Source: Clavulina sp. PMI_390 (lineage: Eukaryota; Basidiomycota; Agaricomycetes; Cantharellales; Hydnaceae). From it: a DNA stretch of 64,000 bases. The stretch covers positions 62,001 to 126,000 of the forward strand of contig WIDE01000002.1 in NCBI GenBank assembly GCA_015039315.1, in the 5' to 3' direction. Positions 32,885 through 43,266 of this stretch are shown here, piece by piece; the first letter of the stretch is position 1, and every line of letters begins with the position of its first letter. A program made the translations under genes and the position numbers. A model generated the notes under the pieces. It worked only from the letters and a program-made list of their open reading frames with translations, did no database searches and had not been told where the DNA came from.

Positions 32885-33899
32885 TTCTTGGAGATTTGCT
32901 GGGTTTTGCTCGCTGCTGACTACCTTCGAGTTGGCACTCTCATCCATCCCACTTCCGCCACAGAATCCATCTTGTCCTTCCGTCCGCCTGTACTGCCTAC
33001 CAGATCCCCTTCAGATCATTAAAATGACCTGTAAATCGTAAAGCAAATACTTTCCAAGAAAACCCGAATGTTGTAGTATCTTGTATACAAATGTTAAATG
33101 AAGCTCTTGATTCCCAGTATGGAAGGTGGGCCACAAGCCACGTGTTAGCTTTGTACAACATTTTCGTTTTCGTAAGGACGTGGTCCAGCATCCGTCGTCT
33201 AGAGTCAGATCTATTAAAGCTGGTGAAACCGTGGCAATGGTTGCAGATTTCATCCTTCCGCTTCGAGCCGCTCTCGCCCCAGCTTTTGAGAATCTCGATC
33301 GCTGTGAACCTTCGAGTAGTTTTGGTAAATCTTTTCGGCAGTGACAGCAGTGGCGAACCGGCCAAGGACTCTGTATTTGTTTCGACAATGCTTTTGTACA
33401 TCTCAAGGACAGCAGAAGTTATGAGAAACAGTTTCTCACTTGCTGAGCTGCTCGTTCTGCACATCGCTGTCGTAAGGATCTCCGCTCTCGTCTCTCGCCA
33501 GTGCCTCGTTGCTCCCCACGCCCTGATGTACCCGTCACGCTCTCTTGCTTTGCTGATCAAAAGCCTGCCTATCATCTCCATGCTCCGCGTTTCTGAATAC
33601 TTGTTCTGCCTCATGGCGACCTCGCCTTCGCCAAGCTTCGTCCTGCCCTCTCCGCGGAGCGGGATAAGAGCTTTCAATGCTCCCTCGTGCACCACATTTT
33701 CCCCTCTCATCCATCTGCGCGTCGCACAAAGAACCAAGCCGGCCTTCGTTCCTCCGTGCATCTTTGACCGAAGTCACAGAGGAGCTGGTCGAGTTCCTAT
33801 TTCTTCGCATCACTGCCACCTGCCAATTTCCTCCTATTTTCTCACTAATTTACGAGCTCTCCAGACCCTTTTCTTTCACGATCGAAGCAGGCCCTAGTC
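32885..33899. other. Interval open on both strands
   Basis: 3' UTR of the DDR48-like gene and promoter of the Hsp20 gene, with long open frames on both strands (see the minus-strand candidate at 32997-33761). No domain is recognised on either strand. Confidence 0.4.
32997..33761 (-). CDS. Candidate hypothetical protein, 254 aa, low confidence
   Basis: ATG at 33761, open to 32997 without an intron. It contains MCRTSSSASEKLFLITSAVL and EILKSWGESGSKRKDEICNH (with a following CHGF). The opposite strand is also open (33091-33897, 268 codons), so at most one is coding. No family is recognised, and the region could be the long promoter of the Hsp20-type gene. I list it because the orientation (convergent with the DDR48-like gene, divergent from Hsp20) is plausible. 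Confidence 0.2.
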   Translation of the reverse strand: MHGGTKAGLVLCATRRWMRGENVVHEGALKALIPLRGEGRTKLGEGEVAMRQNKYSETRSMEMIGRLLISKARERDGYIRAWGATRHWRETRAEILTTAMCRTSSSASEKLFLITSAVLEMYKSIVETNTESLAGSPLLSLPKRFTKTTRRFTAIEILKSWGESGSKRKDEICNHCHGFTSFNRSDSRRRMLDHVLTKTKMLYKANTWLVAHLPYWESRASFNICIQDTTTFGFSWKVFALRFTGHFNDLKGIW

Positions 33900-35588
33900 A
33901 TGATGCAATCCCCACCCCCACGCTACCCTCGTCCTCCTACCCGCTTCGAGCACCGTACATCAAGCAATACCAGCAGCAGCCGTCGCATGACAACTAGCAC
34001 AGGTACTGGTGCCAAAGTTAGTCGCTCTCCGGCAGAGCTCATGCGTTCATGGGAGGCCTTTGACCGTCTCTTTGAGGACGCATTTGCCCCAGTGAAATAC
34101 GCAGACACTATGACGGGTGCCTCGTACTCTCAGAGAGCCCCCTCTCAGTACACGAATGACGACGAGCTATACGAGGATCAGGGCACAGAGCTAGGATACG
34201 ACGCCCCAGACGTAGACGAGGAGCAGGAGCGCCGCAGCCAGCGTAGCAGGACCCCAAGCCCTCGCCAGCGCAGTACAGTCGCGCCCGAGAGCACCATCGG
34301 GGATGGCTTCAGAACTCCCCGCGCATACACCCAGACAGGACGAACTTATCTGTATGAAGAGACCCCCTCCCAAATGGGGCGCACTCACCGCCCTCTGTAC
34401 GCTGATGACGACACGGAGGCAGATGGGGCAAGTCTCGCTCCGTCACGAACAGGCAAGACCCACCTATACGAGGAGACGCCTGCCCGAACGTTCTCAGAGC
34501 TCTCCGACCTATTTGAAGACGCTGATCCTAGTGTAATGGGTACAATCCCAGATGATCGCTCGCAAACCTACACCCGAGGGTATACCAGCGCTCGAGGAGT
34601 TGCGTCAACCAGAGCCCCCGAATCGTTCGCCTCGGAGACTCCCATGCAGACTCCACAACGCCTTCCTGGTTCTTTCCCTTCTAAGACTTACAATCACTCC
34701 CGCAGACATGACACACCCTATGTGCGACAGTCGAGCCTCCCTCGAGAGCAGTCCTACGAGAAGGAGAAGAGCCCTGCCCCAGCACCCAGACTGGCACCTC
34801 CCGCATTTGGTGGGAAGCGAGACAGTCTACTAGAGACTTCTTCTGCAGATGAGGACTTTGCTCGCTTGTGGGCGGAGGCAGAGCAAAACCGCCGTAAACG
34901 CATGACGCGCACTGTCACTCGGAGACGCATCCTTCAGCATGGCGTCATGTCGCCCACCGCGAGCGTCGGTACCATTGCGACGACTACCTCCGCGGCGCCG
35001 CAGGGAACTGGCCAGCTGCAGAAGCACCAGCCCGCCGAGCCGGAGCATAAGCTGAAGAAGAAGAAGTCCCGGTAAGTATGGAGTGACCCTAAATTTATTG
35101 TTCCTCCGCTCATCATTTGGTTTCATAACCTGGGGCATGGGTATAGCTTCCATCTATACCGGAACGGAGACGCAGATTATATGACTGCGACTTTTGATCT
35201 TCCTGATGTGCGCAAGGAGGACGTGCACGTCGCTTTCCAGTCTTCACAGCTGACCATCACATGGGAGTCCACTCTCGTTACTGAACGCCGCGCTGACGAC
35301 AGGACAATCATTCGTGAGCGCAAGGAGCGCAAGTATGCCAGGGTATGTGCTTGCTTGAGTTATTTTCTTTGGTTCATGCTCACAAAGACTTCTGGCGACT
35401 CTATAGACCCTCCCTCTCCCCCCTGGAACTGATGTAAGTCGACTTTCCAATTGGTGAATAGCATGAATATCTCACCTTGAACCTCTTTGCAGTTCGCGGA
35501 TGTCAAGGCATACCTCGAGAATGGTGTCCTCACTGTGATGTATCCCAAGTTCTCAATGGCCAGCAAGCCTCGTGCAGTCATGGCGTAA
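33900..35588 (+). CDS. Hsp20 / alpha-crystallin-domain protein with long disordered N-terminus
   Basis: Start ATG at 33900 (a second ATG follows at once). A large first exon (about 391 codons) is followed by three small ones; about 495 aa in all. Residues 1-390 are low-complexity, rich in Arg, Ser, Thr, Pro and acidic residues. They include a repeated TGRTYLYEETPSQ / TGKTHLYEETPA motif, SPAELMRSWEAFDRLFEDAF, and SADEDFARLWAEAEQNRRKR close to the end. The C-terminal about 105 residues are an alpha-crystallin domain: FHLYRNGDADYMTATFDLPD, VRKEDVHVAFQSSQLTITWE, then YARTLPLPPGTD and DVKAYLENGVLTVMYPKF. The GVLTV strand is the family signature. No I-x-I tail is seen, and the head is far longer than in usual small heat-shock proteins (150-250 aa). 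Possibly a chaperone-like scaffold. Confidence 0.85.
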
Positions 35589-35883
35589 AGGTTTTCATCT
35601 CTCACTCTGTCTCTATCATTCGATTATTTGCATGACGAACGTCCGCGTGTCGCTGGCGACGATTTTGATACGAACCCCCACGATCCTTGATGTTGTTTCA
35701 CGTCTTTACGGTACCGGTTTATCGCGTTGCTACGGAATATCAGTATTGTCTTTCTGTGATCAAACACAAGTGGTTCTGTCAATGAACTAAGTCATCTAGA
35801 GGAGCCAAGAAAGTTGAGGATTTACAACAACAAAATAAGTTGACAGTCTGTCATCCCAACTGAGAACATGTGTGTATAGACGC

Positions 35884-38099
35884 CTATTCCAACACCAGAG
35901 GCACGACCTCTGTACTCTCGTCTGCCCGATGCACCATATCAACTACCCACCACATGATCTCTGGGTCAGCGACCTGGACCATCGACAGCGAATCGCGAAT
36001 AGCCCTAAAAGCCCGTCGTCCTCTCCTCCCACCCTCGCGCACCTGCTCGCCTCCAGCCTCCATCTCTTTCTCCTCCTTTTCGAGGTCCTGCTGGATGGAT
36101 GGAAGCGCAGGGAAACCAAACTTATCCTCGTCATGTACAGGCGCTGACGAGCTACTGTCTGCAAACGATGCCCAGAAGAGCATGCGGAGAGAGTACAGCG
36201 CAAGGAGCGCGATAGAAGAGGGCGTACCCATATCTGGTGCGGTGCGGAAGCGGAGGACAGCTGTGGGTGGGGGAGGCGGTGGGCGGGAGAGAGGGCTCAT
36301 CGCGTTAGACCCGAGCGACATCTTGCCTATGTCTGATGCGAGGGCATCCGCAGATGGCAGGGTGACGGCGGGTGGTTGAGAGGGGTGTTTAGGCGCTGGG
36401 ATCGTCGTAGGAATGTGGGTGAGGATGTGCTGGCGGAGGGAATTGGGATCAGAGGTAACATAGTCGCACGTCGACCACTGACACCGCAAAGCGTTGGTTT
36501 GTTGCCCAATCTGGCTCAAGTCGTCTTGGGGTAGAGCGAGGTGAGAAGTGACCAGGTGCTGGTATAGCTCCTCTGGGGAGGTTGGGTTAGCATCAGCGCA
36601 ACCTGTGCCTCCATTCCATTGACAACGGAATCGCAAGGGTGAGCCAGGCTTGCCACGTCGTCTGATATTCAGAATAACGAAGCGAGACGTTCCGCTGGCA
36701 TCATTAACGACACTTGCCGTCGCTTCAGGAAATTCGATAGTGACGTTCCGGATGATATCTGCAGCTTGGAGCATGGAGGGCGCATACTCAGAAAGTGGGG
36801 CGAAGGTGTCCTTGTACAACGTCCAGAACACTACCTGGGTGAGCTCAGCTCCAGGGGCGTTTTCAAACATTTTCTTCATCCTAGATATCAAAGTGTTATA
36901 GTCAGGGATTGATTATCGGTGGTGAGAAAGTAGCTAGAAATATGGATCGTACCATTGGAAGGAGCGTTCTGGCTCTGGCATTGGGGCGATGCGTCGTAGC
37001 TCCTCTTCAGAAAGCTCATAGGGAAGCCATCCCGGCTCCCGTTCGGCCGTACGCAAGGGAGATCCCAGAGGCATCGTTTGGGTCTCTAGACGTTGCTCGT
37101 ATCGCAATACGCCCGCCAATAGCCTCAAGGTTTGTGCGAGTTTCGGGTCCAACAAGAACGCCTGGGTGGCTGGCAGGCTGGTCAGATACGCGGCAAGAAA
37201 TTCCAGTGCGGCCATCAATAGTAGATTGTCTTGCACGAGGGTTAAGAAATGTAGAACACGTTGCATCGTGGGAGAATCAGCAGAAGGGTTATAAGGTGGA
37301 GAGTATGGAGGAGGCGCGTTTGGGGCAGGGGAACTCGGAGGAGTCATGAGAAGAGTGAGCACATTGATAGCATGGGTGAGAAGAGCCCGGTCCATGGAGT
37401 CGGTGACCATTCGCTCCAGGGCGTTGATAGGAATCTCGTCAAATGGGTTCTCGCCATCCTCATCTGGGGACATATGAGGGCCAAGGATTTGAAGGATTTC
37501 GAGTGCGTATATGATCATTTCGGTATTCCTTTCGTCTTCAAACGGAAGCTGAAGGATCTGGCCAATGACACTGATTGCGTCTGGATCTTGGACGAGGTGC
37601 GTGACGTTCAGCTCATTGTGTAATGCGTTTCGCAAGACTAGCAGGGATTCTGTTGCATGTTTGCATAGGAGATGAGTTCGGGGGGTGGGAGAGAAGGGAG
37701 AGAATGATTCATGCTGTGTCGCGTAGTATTTGACGTATTTGAGCGGAGCATAAAGGATCGCTTCGGTGAGCTTTGGGACTGTTATGAGAACGAAACGCGA
37801 GTTGTGCTCGTCGGAGAGCGCGACAAGACGGCTGAGAGCCCACGTAGCCTCTGCAGGGATCTCCGAGATCAATGATAGTGCTGTTCGATTGTTGTAACCT
37901 CCATCAAGATACCATACTGCGGAGAGATGTTAGATTTGCAGTCACAACATGGAGCCTCGCATTTTGAGGCCTCACTTTCTTCTCCATCTCCGGGGGTCGG
38001 CTTCTTGGTAGCAGGTGGAGGTCCAGAAGAGGCAGCAGCTTGACGATAGTGCTGCTGTGACTGTTCGCGCGCCTGAAAGTACTCTGCAGTATAATTCAT
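35884..38099 (-). CDS. RSC9: RSC9, chromatin-remodelling complex subunit (ARID2-like)
   Basis: Start ATG at 38099 (MNYTAEYFQAREQSQQHYRQ); an in-frame ATG at 38147 is an alternative. Three exons. The join GEE|IWYLDGGYNNRTALSL|ISEIPAEATWAL restores a characteristic block. An armadillo-like helical region follows (LTEAILYAPLKYVKYYAT, ESLLVLRNALHNE, EMIIYALEILQILGPH, RALLTHAINVLTLLM), then GWLPYELSEEELRRIAPM and PERSFQW|MKKMFE. The last exon has WTLYKDTFAPLSEYAPSMLQ (winged-helix-like). It also holds two zinc-finger-like segments, FRCQWNGGTGC...HLVTSH and LRCQWSTCDYV...HILTH. The protein is about 680 aa. It acts in the nucleus in the RSC/SWI-SNF type remodeller. The gene converges with the Hsp20 gene (about 295 bp between stops). 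Confidence 0.88.
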
Positions 38100-38615
38100 C
38101 GCGCGTCCTGATGAGGCCTGTTGACGGTTGTGTACGCGTGCGTGCAAGTGAAGCCACCTAATTTTTACCGTACTATACGCGCTATTAGTAGATCAAACCT
38201 CTCGAATGCTAATTATACCTACCCCTGGTGGCTTATCGCCTGTCAAACCTGGATGGTGTTTTTCAGCCCTCCTGCTATCAATGAAAACTAGCTCAGTACT
38301 GTATCTTTATCATACTTTGCCTGCTCTCGCGCATCATAAAATCAATAGCAATGATCATCTCCCTACCTTATGTCGCCTTGGGCCTACAACTTGGTCGAAC
38401 GACGTTCTGTTACGAATGCTGACAGTCCCAGTGTGAATTGATCCTCCCCAAATTTATTATACATCCGTTTACTCCAACAGAGGGGTTCAACAGTTCTGAA
38501 TAGATGCGAACCCTACCTGGCCTGTTATTCTACCTACCGGATACTATAAGCACCTCATTGGCTTCATCTCTATCCGCGAGTAGTGATACTTTCTCAGACC
38601 CGTGATGAGAGGCGT
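38100..38615. other. Intergenic
   Basis: About 500 AT-richer bases between the RSC9 start and the PNG1 stop. I see no gene. Confidence 0.45.
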
Positions 38616-40129
38616 TTATGATGGTTTTCCAGCCTCTCCTCGAGACTCTTTCCATTCTTGAGTGCCACTTTGGCGAGGCTGAAAGGCTTCATCAGTCGCG
38701 GTCGTAGACGGTGTTTCAGAGGCGGTGGCATCCGCGGGTGCAGCAGCCGCACTTGGCACCTCCTTCCACCAAGTGCGGTCGCGTTCATCCTCTGCTGCCA
38801 ACCGACTCAGCTCAGCCGCAGGTAGTCCCTCACGTCGTCTGTCTCTTATGCGCTGGAGCGCTGCCTCACCATCTGCCTCGTTCCCCGCCCGAGCTCGCAT
38901 TGAGGTCGCCTCGCCATTCTCTCCCCACTTCTCAGCGGGAATGTACGCGTGAGAGACGTCCATCGCACCGCCGTCCACAGAGAATGCAACACAGTAAGAC
39001 ATCTTCTTGCCCCAACCTTTCGAGTATATGTGATGTTCATCACGGGCGTTCTCGCAGCTGTCCATATGGACCCATCGGTTTTGAGCTGGTGACCAGTACT
39101 GATAGACCCCTGGGTGAATTTTGGTGCCAGTCATGAAAATAAGGATAGTCATACCTCGTTCCAGACATGGTCCTCAGCATTCCACACTATGAGACAGGAG
39201 GACATTTTGATCTTGAGCTTACTACTACTGGCAAGTCTGGAATGCCATGCACTCACCATAGCGAGCACGCAGGCCAATTGCCCGGATAAAGAGTGTAAAC
39301 AGGCCGGCAAACTCACCGCACCTCCCCCGGCGATTCTCAGGTTTCATCAGCGTCGCGAGGTTGCTGAAGCGCTCATTCAGCAATCTGGTATCTACGCAGG
39401 GATTTCTTGGTGCCTAAGAGACTTACTTAAAGCGGGGAAATTTATTCACGGTTCCACATTCGGTATCCTCGCAGATGTGTATTTCGACTCGACCAGCTCC
39501 ACCTTCTCGCTCCTCTTGGGTCGAGGGGCCTGTGACCTCCTTCAGATTGGTGCCTTTCCCGCATTTGGTACACTTGATAGGGTCGGCCCATTTGAAAAAG
39601 TTGGGTTTGAACCATTTTACCAGCGCCTCAGCTAGCGCATCCTCATAGCAGGGTAGGGGGGTATTTGACGCTTGGAGGCGATCGGCAGTGTCGTAGATAT
39701 CAGCAATTGGAATATTTGATAACGCGATATCCTAGGAGGTGCCAAATAATAGATCGAATCCCCGAGTGATCAAGCTCTGGGTTGAGAAGTCGAAGTCTAC
39801 CGAAACGAGGCTTTGCAGAGCTCACCTGAAGGCTCTGCTCTTCATATTGGTTCATCTGAAGGTCAAGCTGATTCCATGTTGCTGCATGAGGGAACGGAGG
39901 TCGGGCAGCAGGTGGAGCCTGAGGAGCAGAACTAGGGGCAGGTGCTACCCCCGATCGAGGGCGTGGAAGTACCGTGAACGCGACAGCAGCAAGCAGCCTG
40001 AACTGCGTCAGCTGAGCTTGCGTAAACTGTTGTGGCGGCCTAAAGCGTCTGTAGAACACACCGAGGTTACTCTCGCATAATCAACCCACAAGACTATATC
40101 CTAGAACTCACTGTGGCTGGCTTGCGCAT
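38616..40129 (-). CDS. PNG1: Cytosolic peptide:N-glycanase (PNGase)
   Basis: Transglutaminase-like core with the triad intact: Cys in RGRCGEFAGLFTLFIRAIGL, His in WNAEDHVWNE and Asp in RWVHMDSCENARDEHHIYS. Zinc-binding pairs CTKCG and CEDTECG precede the core. The end is YSKGWGKKMSYCVAFSVDG, then an acidic/Ala-rich tail to the stop at 38616. The N-terminal exon has FTQAQLTQFRLLA and NQLDLQMNQYEEQSLQ. The start is uncertain. I favour ATG 40129 (MRKPAT) joined through a GTGAGT donor to the acceptor before FTQAQ; this is inference. About 390 aa. It removes N-glycans from misfolded glycoproteins exported from the ER for proteasomal breakdown. The start lies about 140 bp from the TIM13 start, divergent. 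Confidence 0.85.
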
Positions 40130-40268
40130 CGTGCCAGCACATATACTATCGCCCTTCGAACAGTGTTGTTGTCCATTGGTGGTCACGGTTCAAGTTGGGA
40201 GGAACTTCGATTACTTCCCACGCCGTTCTTTCCCACGCTCTGTCTCCACCTCATCCCTTGTCGCAAAA

Positions 40269-40942
40269 ATGTCGTTCTTTGGTGGTGGTTCAAGCAGCTC
40301 CAGCAGCACCTCCTCTAGCGCTCCGTTGGCGTCCAATACACTCCCTGGTAAGTTTAAGTCTCACCCACAGCCGACGAAATGTTTCTCATGAGTCACGGCC
40401 ACAGACCAAAATGCGAAGAAGCAAATGGTCATGGACCAGCTTCGTGGCCAGATGGCACTGGCAAATGCTCAGGGCCTCCTCGAGGTATGCAGAACTTCTA
40501 AATCCGTGCCGCTGCTCCCCTATTGACTCTGTCACCTGCTCCTGTAGAAAATGGTGAGACTTGGTTTGAACAAGTATCCGTCCACAACAACCTGCTAAAG
40601 ATGCGCCTATAGAATGACAAATGCTTCCTAAAATGTGTCACGAAGCCATCTACATCATTGTCTTCCTGGGAGCAGGTGCGGTCGTCGCTGCCGTGACTGC
40701 CGTTGACATGCCGAACTGACGCGCCTCCACGTCCCACTTTGATTTTGGCTATAGGGCTGCTTGGGCAACTGCATGGACCGTTACATGGAGGCCTGTAAGT
40801 GTTTTCTTGAGCCATTATATTCTGCACCTTGATAGCTCATCACGCCATGTTTGCAGATGATACTGTCAGCAGGGCATATACGCACCGCGTCGCCCAGGAG
40901 GCTCAGGGCTCTGCGGATCCATCTCTTGGACCATCCTTGTAG
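40269..40942 (+). CDS. TIM13: TIM13, mitochondrial intermembrane-space import chaperone
   Basis: Six exons: 40269-40347, 40405-40484, 40548-40553, 40613-40675, 40755-40794 and 40857-40942; 354 nt, 117 aa. A Ser/Gly-rich N-terminus precedes DQLRGQMALANAQGLLE, then KM, then NDKCFLKCVTKP, WEQ, GCLGNCMDRYMEA and YDTVSRAYTHRVAQEA. Both CX3C motifs (CFLKC and CLGNC) are present for the two disulphides. Tim13 pairs with Tim8 to carry hydrophobic precursors across the intermembrane space. Exon 3 is only six bases (AAAATG, Lys-Met), flanked by introns of 63 and 59 nt. Including it gives the exact NAQ-to-CX3C spacing of the family, so I regard it as real. The gene is divergent from PNG1. Confidence 0.93.
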
Positions 40943-42294
40943 AACTTCGTCTTTCTCTACATCCTCCCCACTACTTGTTTGATATCTGGACATGGCACCT
41001 AGCTCATCAGCCTTAATGATCACCTCACCCTCCTCTCTCATGTGCATTCGCGGCATAGAGCCTTTATAATGGCGGATGGCTTTCTCTACTAATGCATAGC
41101 TTCATTTCTGCCGTACATCTGTTGGTCGACGCGTCGAAACGTCGTCGCCGCCTTTGGGCGACTAGGCCTTCAAGCTTGCTTCTCGTCAGCCATTTCAGCC
41201 TTTAGCCATCTGTGTGATATAAGTATGGACCCACCTACCAAGTCTACCTCTAGTGGACCTAGACTTACGAGTGGGAAGGGAAGGGATTCTGCTTCTTGCT
41301 TGTAAGAGGTAACTGCTGTGTTAATGCATCTGAGATATCAAAGGTCGCCCAAAAGATGTCCCGTCTACTCTTTCCATTCATAGATTTTCTCCTTGGCCCA
41401 GGTGGTGGAGCGTTAAGGTGGCTGCGATTAACCCTGGTGAACACGCCAGAAATATGAGTAGCAGAGTGTGTGTCCAACTTCCCGAAACCACCAATCTACC
41501 TTGGATTAGTTTTACCCCTTCGCCCCTTGCATCCAAAAGAGCACCAACCATGATGACTATCACTCTTTCGATTAGAGAGCTCTCTTCTTCGACGATAAGG
41601 CGTCCTTACGGGCGAATCTCTTCATTCTGCTTCCAAAAACGGAAATTTCATCACCTTTGTGCTCAATGGAGGACAAAATACTCTTCTCCGCACTTTCTCT
41701 TCACACAAGAATCTTCTCTGCCGCTCAAGCTACGTCAGGGACCCTTCTCCTGATCGGAATGGCGAAGCTTGAGGCCGCAATCGCCACTTACCTCGGAAGG
41801 ACGTGGATTGTGGTGGGCGTAGCGTACTCTAGGCCCTCGTCCAATGCCATTGCGAGCCTTCATACTCTGACATTAACCTAGAAATGGAATGTCTGGGGTC
41901 TAGGACTAATTATTTCGAGCGATACTCGAGGTGATAGTGTCGGTGTTCTCAGTGGGCAAGTCCACCGCGCTACCAGTGTAGCACCATTCAGGACTGGCGC
42001 AGCGAACGCATCGCGCAAATTTCAACAAAAGAGCCTGAAATTGGAAATATCCGTACTTTGGCCTCCCCGCATATTCTAGAACCAGTTTTCTAAGCCTAAG
42101 ATCGTCCAGAACAGTATCTGCCAGCCTAGATGGTTGTCTGTAGAGGTATCGAACATGTTCACACACGGCCCACTCAATTCATCGAGGGCCCGACTAACTC
42201 CCTCTATCCTCAACAACGACACTGGACGACGTGCTCGCCAACGCAGCCACCCAGCTGTCTAATGATGCATACAATACATCCAAGCTGTTCGTTG
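40943..42294. other. Intergenic; contains the copy-B relic
   Basis: The first 600 nt show no feature. From about 41540 the sequence is weakly alignable with 840-1860, upstream of copy A, including the relic frame described separately. Confidence 0.4.
41563..42166 (-). pseudogene. Relic of the divergent partner gene, copy B
   Basis: Matches the 837-1535 region in order and orientation, at the DNA level and in short peptides (DLRLRKLVL near 42100; SIEHKGDE near 41670). It is broken by stops and frame changes. The DNA stretch TTACGGGCGAATCTCTTCAT near 41605 corresponds to TCGGGCGAATCCTTTCCT near 934, with CTTTGTGCTCAATGGAGG (here) against CTTTGTGCCCAATGGAGG near 984. Confidence 0.35.
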
Positions 42295-42417
42295 CAACCG
42301 TCCCTCAGGAGACGATCGAGATTTCTGTCGCGTGGACTTGTGGCAGGCTGACTGAGAAATAAGCATGACTTAACAACTGTCTATGTCCGCCCTCCTGGCA
42401 GCCTGAGTGTATATAAG
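42295..42417 (+). promoter_or_regulatory. Promoter of membrane-protein gene copy B
   Basis: CAACCGTCCCTCAGG (42295-42309), ACTGTCTATGTCCGCC (42376-42391) and TATATAAG (42410-42417). The TATA box is 154 nt before the ATG. Elements and TATA spacing match copy A. Confidence 0.55.
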
Positions 42418-42563
42418 TATGATGCACCCCAGTAGTCTCTCGTCATTTCCTCAGGAACGCTTCCCTGTCTTCTATCCAGTCTCCCGCGTCAAAGCTTCAC
42501 CCAGCGTCTTTAGCTTCCACCAGTCATCCCCATCACCACCACTTCTAAGCAGCGCTGAACAAG

Positions 42564-43266
42564 ATGGTCCCTTCGCGCAGCACTACTCCTGCACCTGCTC
42601 CTCGCCCGTCCTCGCGCGGCTCCTTCGAGGTGCACGTACAATCTGTTCGCGCCACCCGCGCCGAGGCTCTCTCGCACCTCGTACAACCCACCCCAATCAC
42701 CCGCTCTTCTTCCACTCGCGCCTCGCCTCCTCAATACATCATCTCTTCCCTCCCATCTTATGGGGGAAAGCGGAGCTTTGACAGCCATGATGAGAAGAAA
42801 GAGTCCGAAATCACCGTCGAGTCAGCGCGAGGCTCTCCTGTGCCAGTCATCCTCAAGGATGAAAAGAGCAATCGCCGTACTAGCGACGACGGCCCTGAGC
42901 CCAAGACTCTTGCACGATCTCTCTTCTTCTACGGCTTTGGTGAGTTCATCGTTCGCTTCTACACTTGTCTACTGTGCATTTACTTACGACGTGCCGTACT
43001 CTTCAGTCTTCCCGCTCTTCTGGTTGGTCGGGGCATGCATCCTCTTTGCTGACCTGCGCTACCACCAAACCGCAGAAGAAATGGCAGAAGATTCCCGAAC
43101 ACCCGAGGAACGCGTAGCAGACCTCAAAGTTCTCCGCGCCGCTGAAGTGCGCTGGGCATTCTACTCCTTTTACGCTATTACGCTGCTCGTATTGGCCGTT
43201 GTGATCGCGTTGTTGGTGTGGGCGAGCGTAACGGGTAGATTCACAGGGATGCACACCGCCCCCTGA
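42564..43266 (+). CDS. Two-pass membrane protein, copy B
   Basis: Two exons (42564-42939 and 43007-43266), about 211 aa. The phase-1 intron is at the same position as in copy A (GF|VFPLFW here, GF|IFPLFW there). The polar head (MVPSRSTTPAPAPRPSSRGS, then HVQSVRATRAEALSHLVQPT) and the block PEPKTLARSLFFYGF are shared, as are the two helices (FPLFWLVGACILFADLRYHQ; FYSFYAITLLVLAVVIALLV). The loop keeps ERVADLKVLRAAEVRWA almost unchanged. It differs from A by a short insert around residues 52-58 and three extra C-terminal residues (TAP). Retention of the loop and helices suggests purifying selection on both copies. Function unknown. Confidence 0.85.

Noticed and set aside
35870..36379. 169-codon plus-strand frame over the RSC9 3' exon
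   Set aside because: Antisense to RSC9 zinc-finger and C-terminal coding sequence; no independent evidence.
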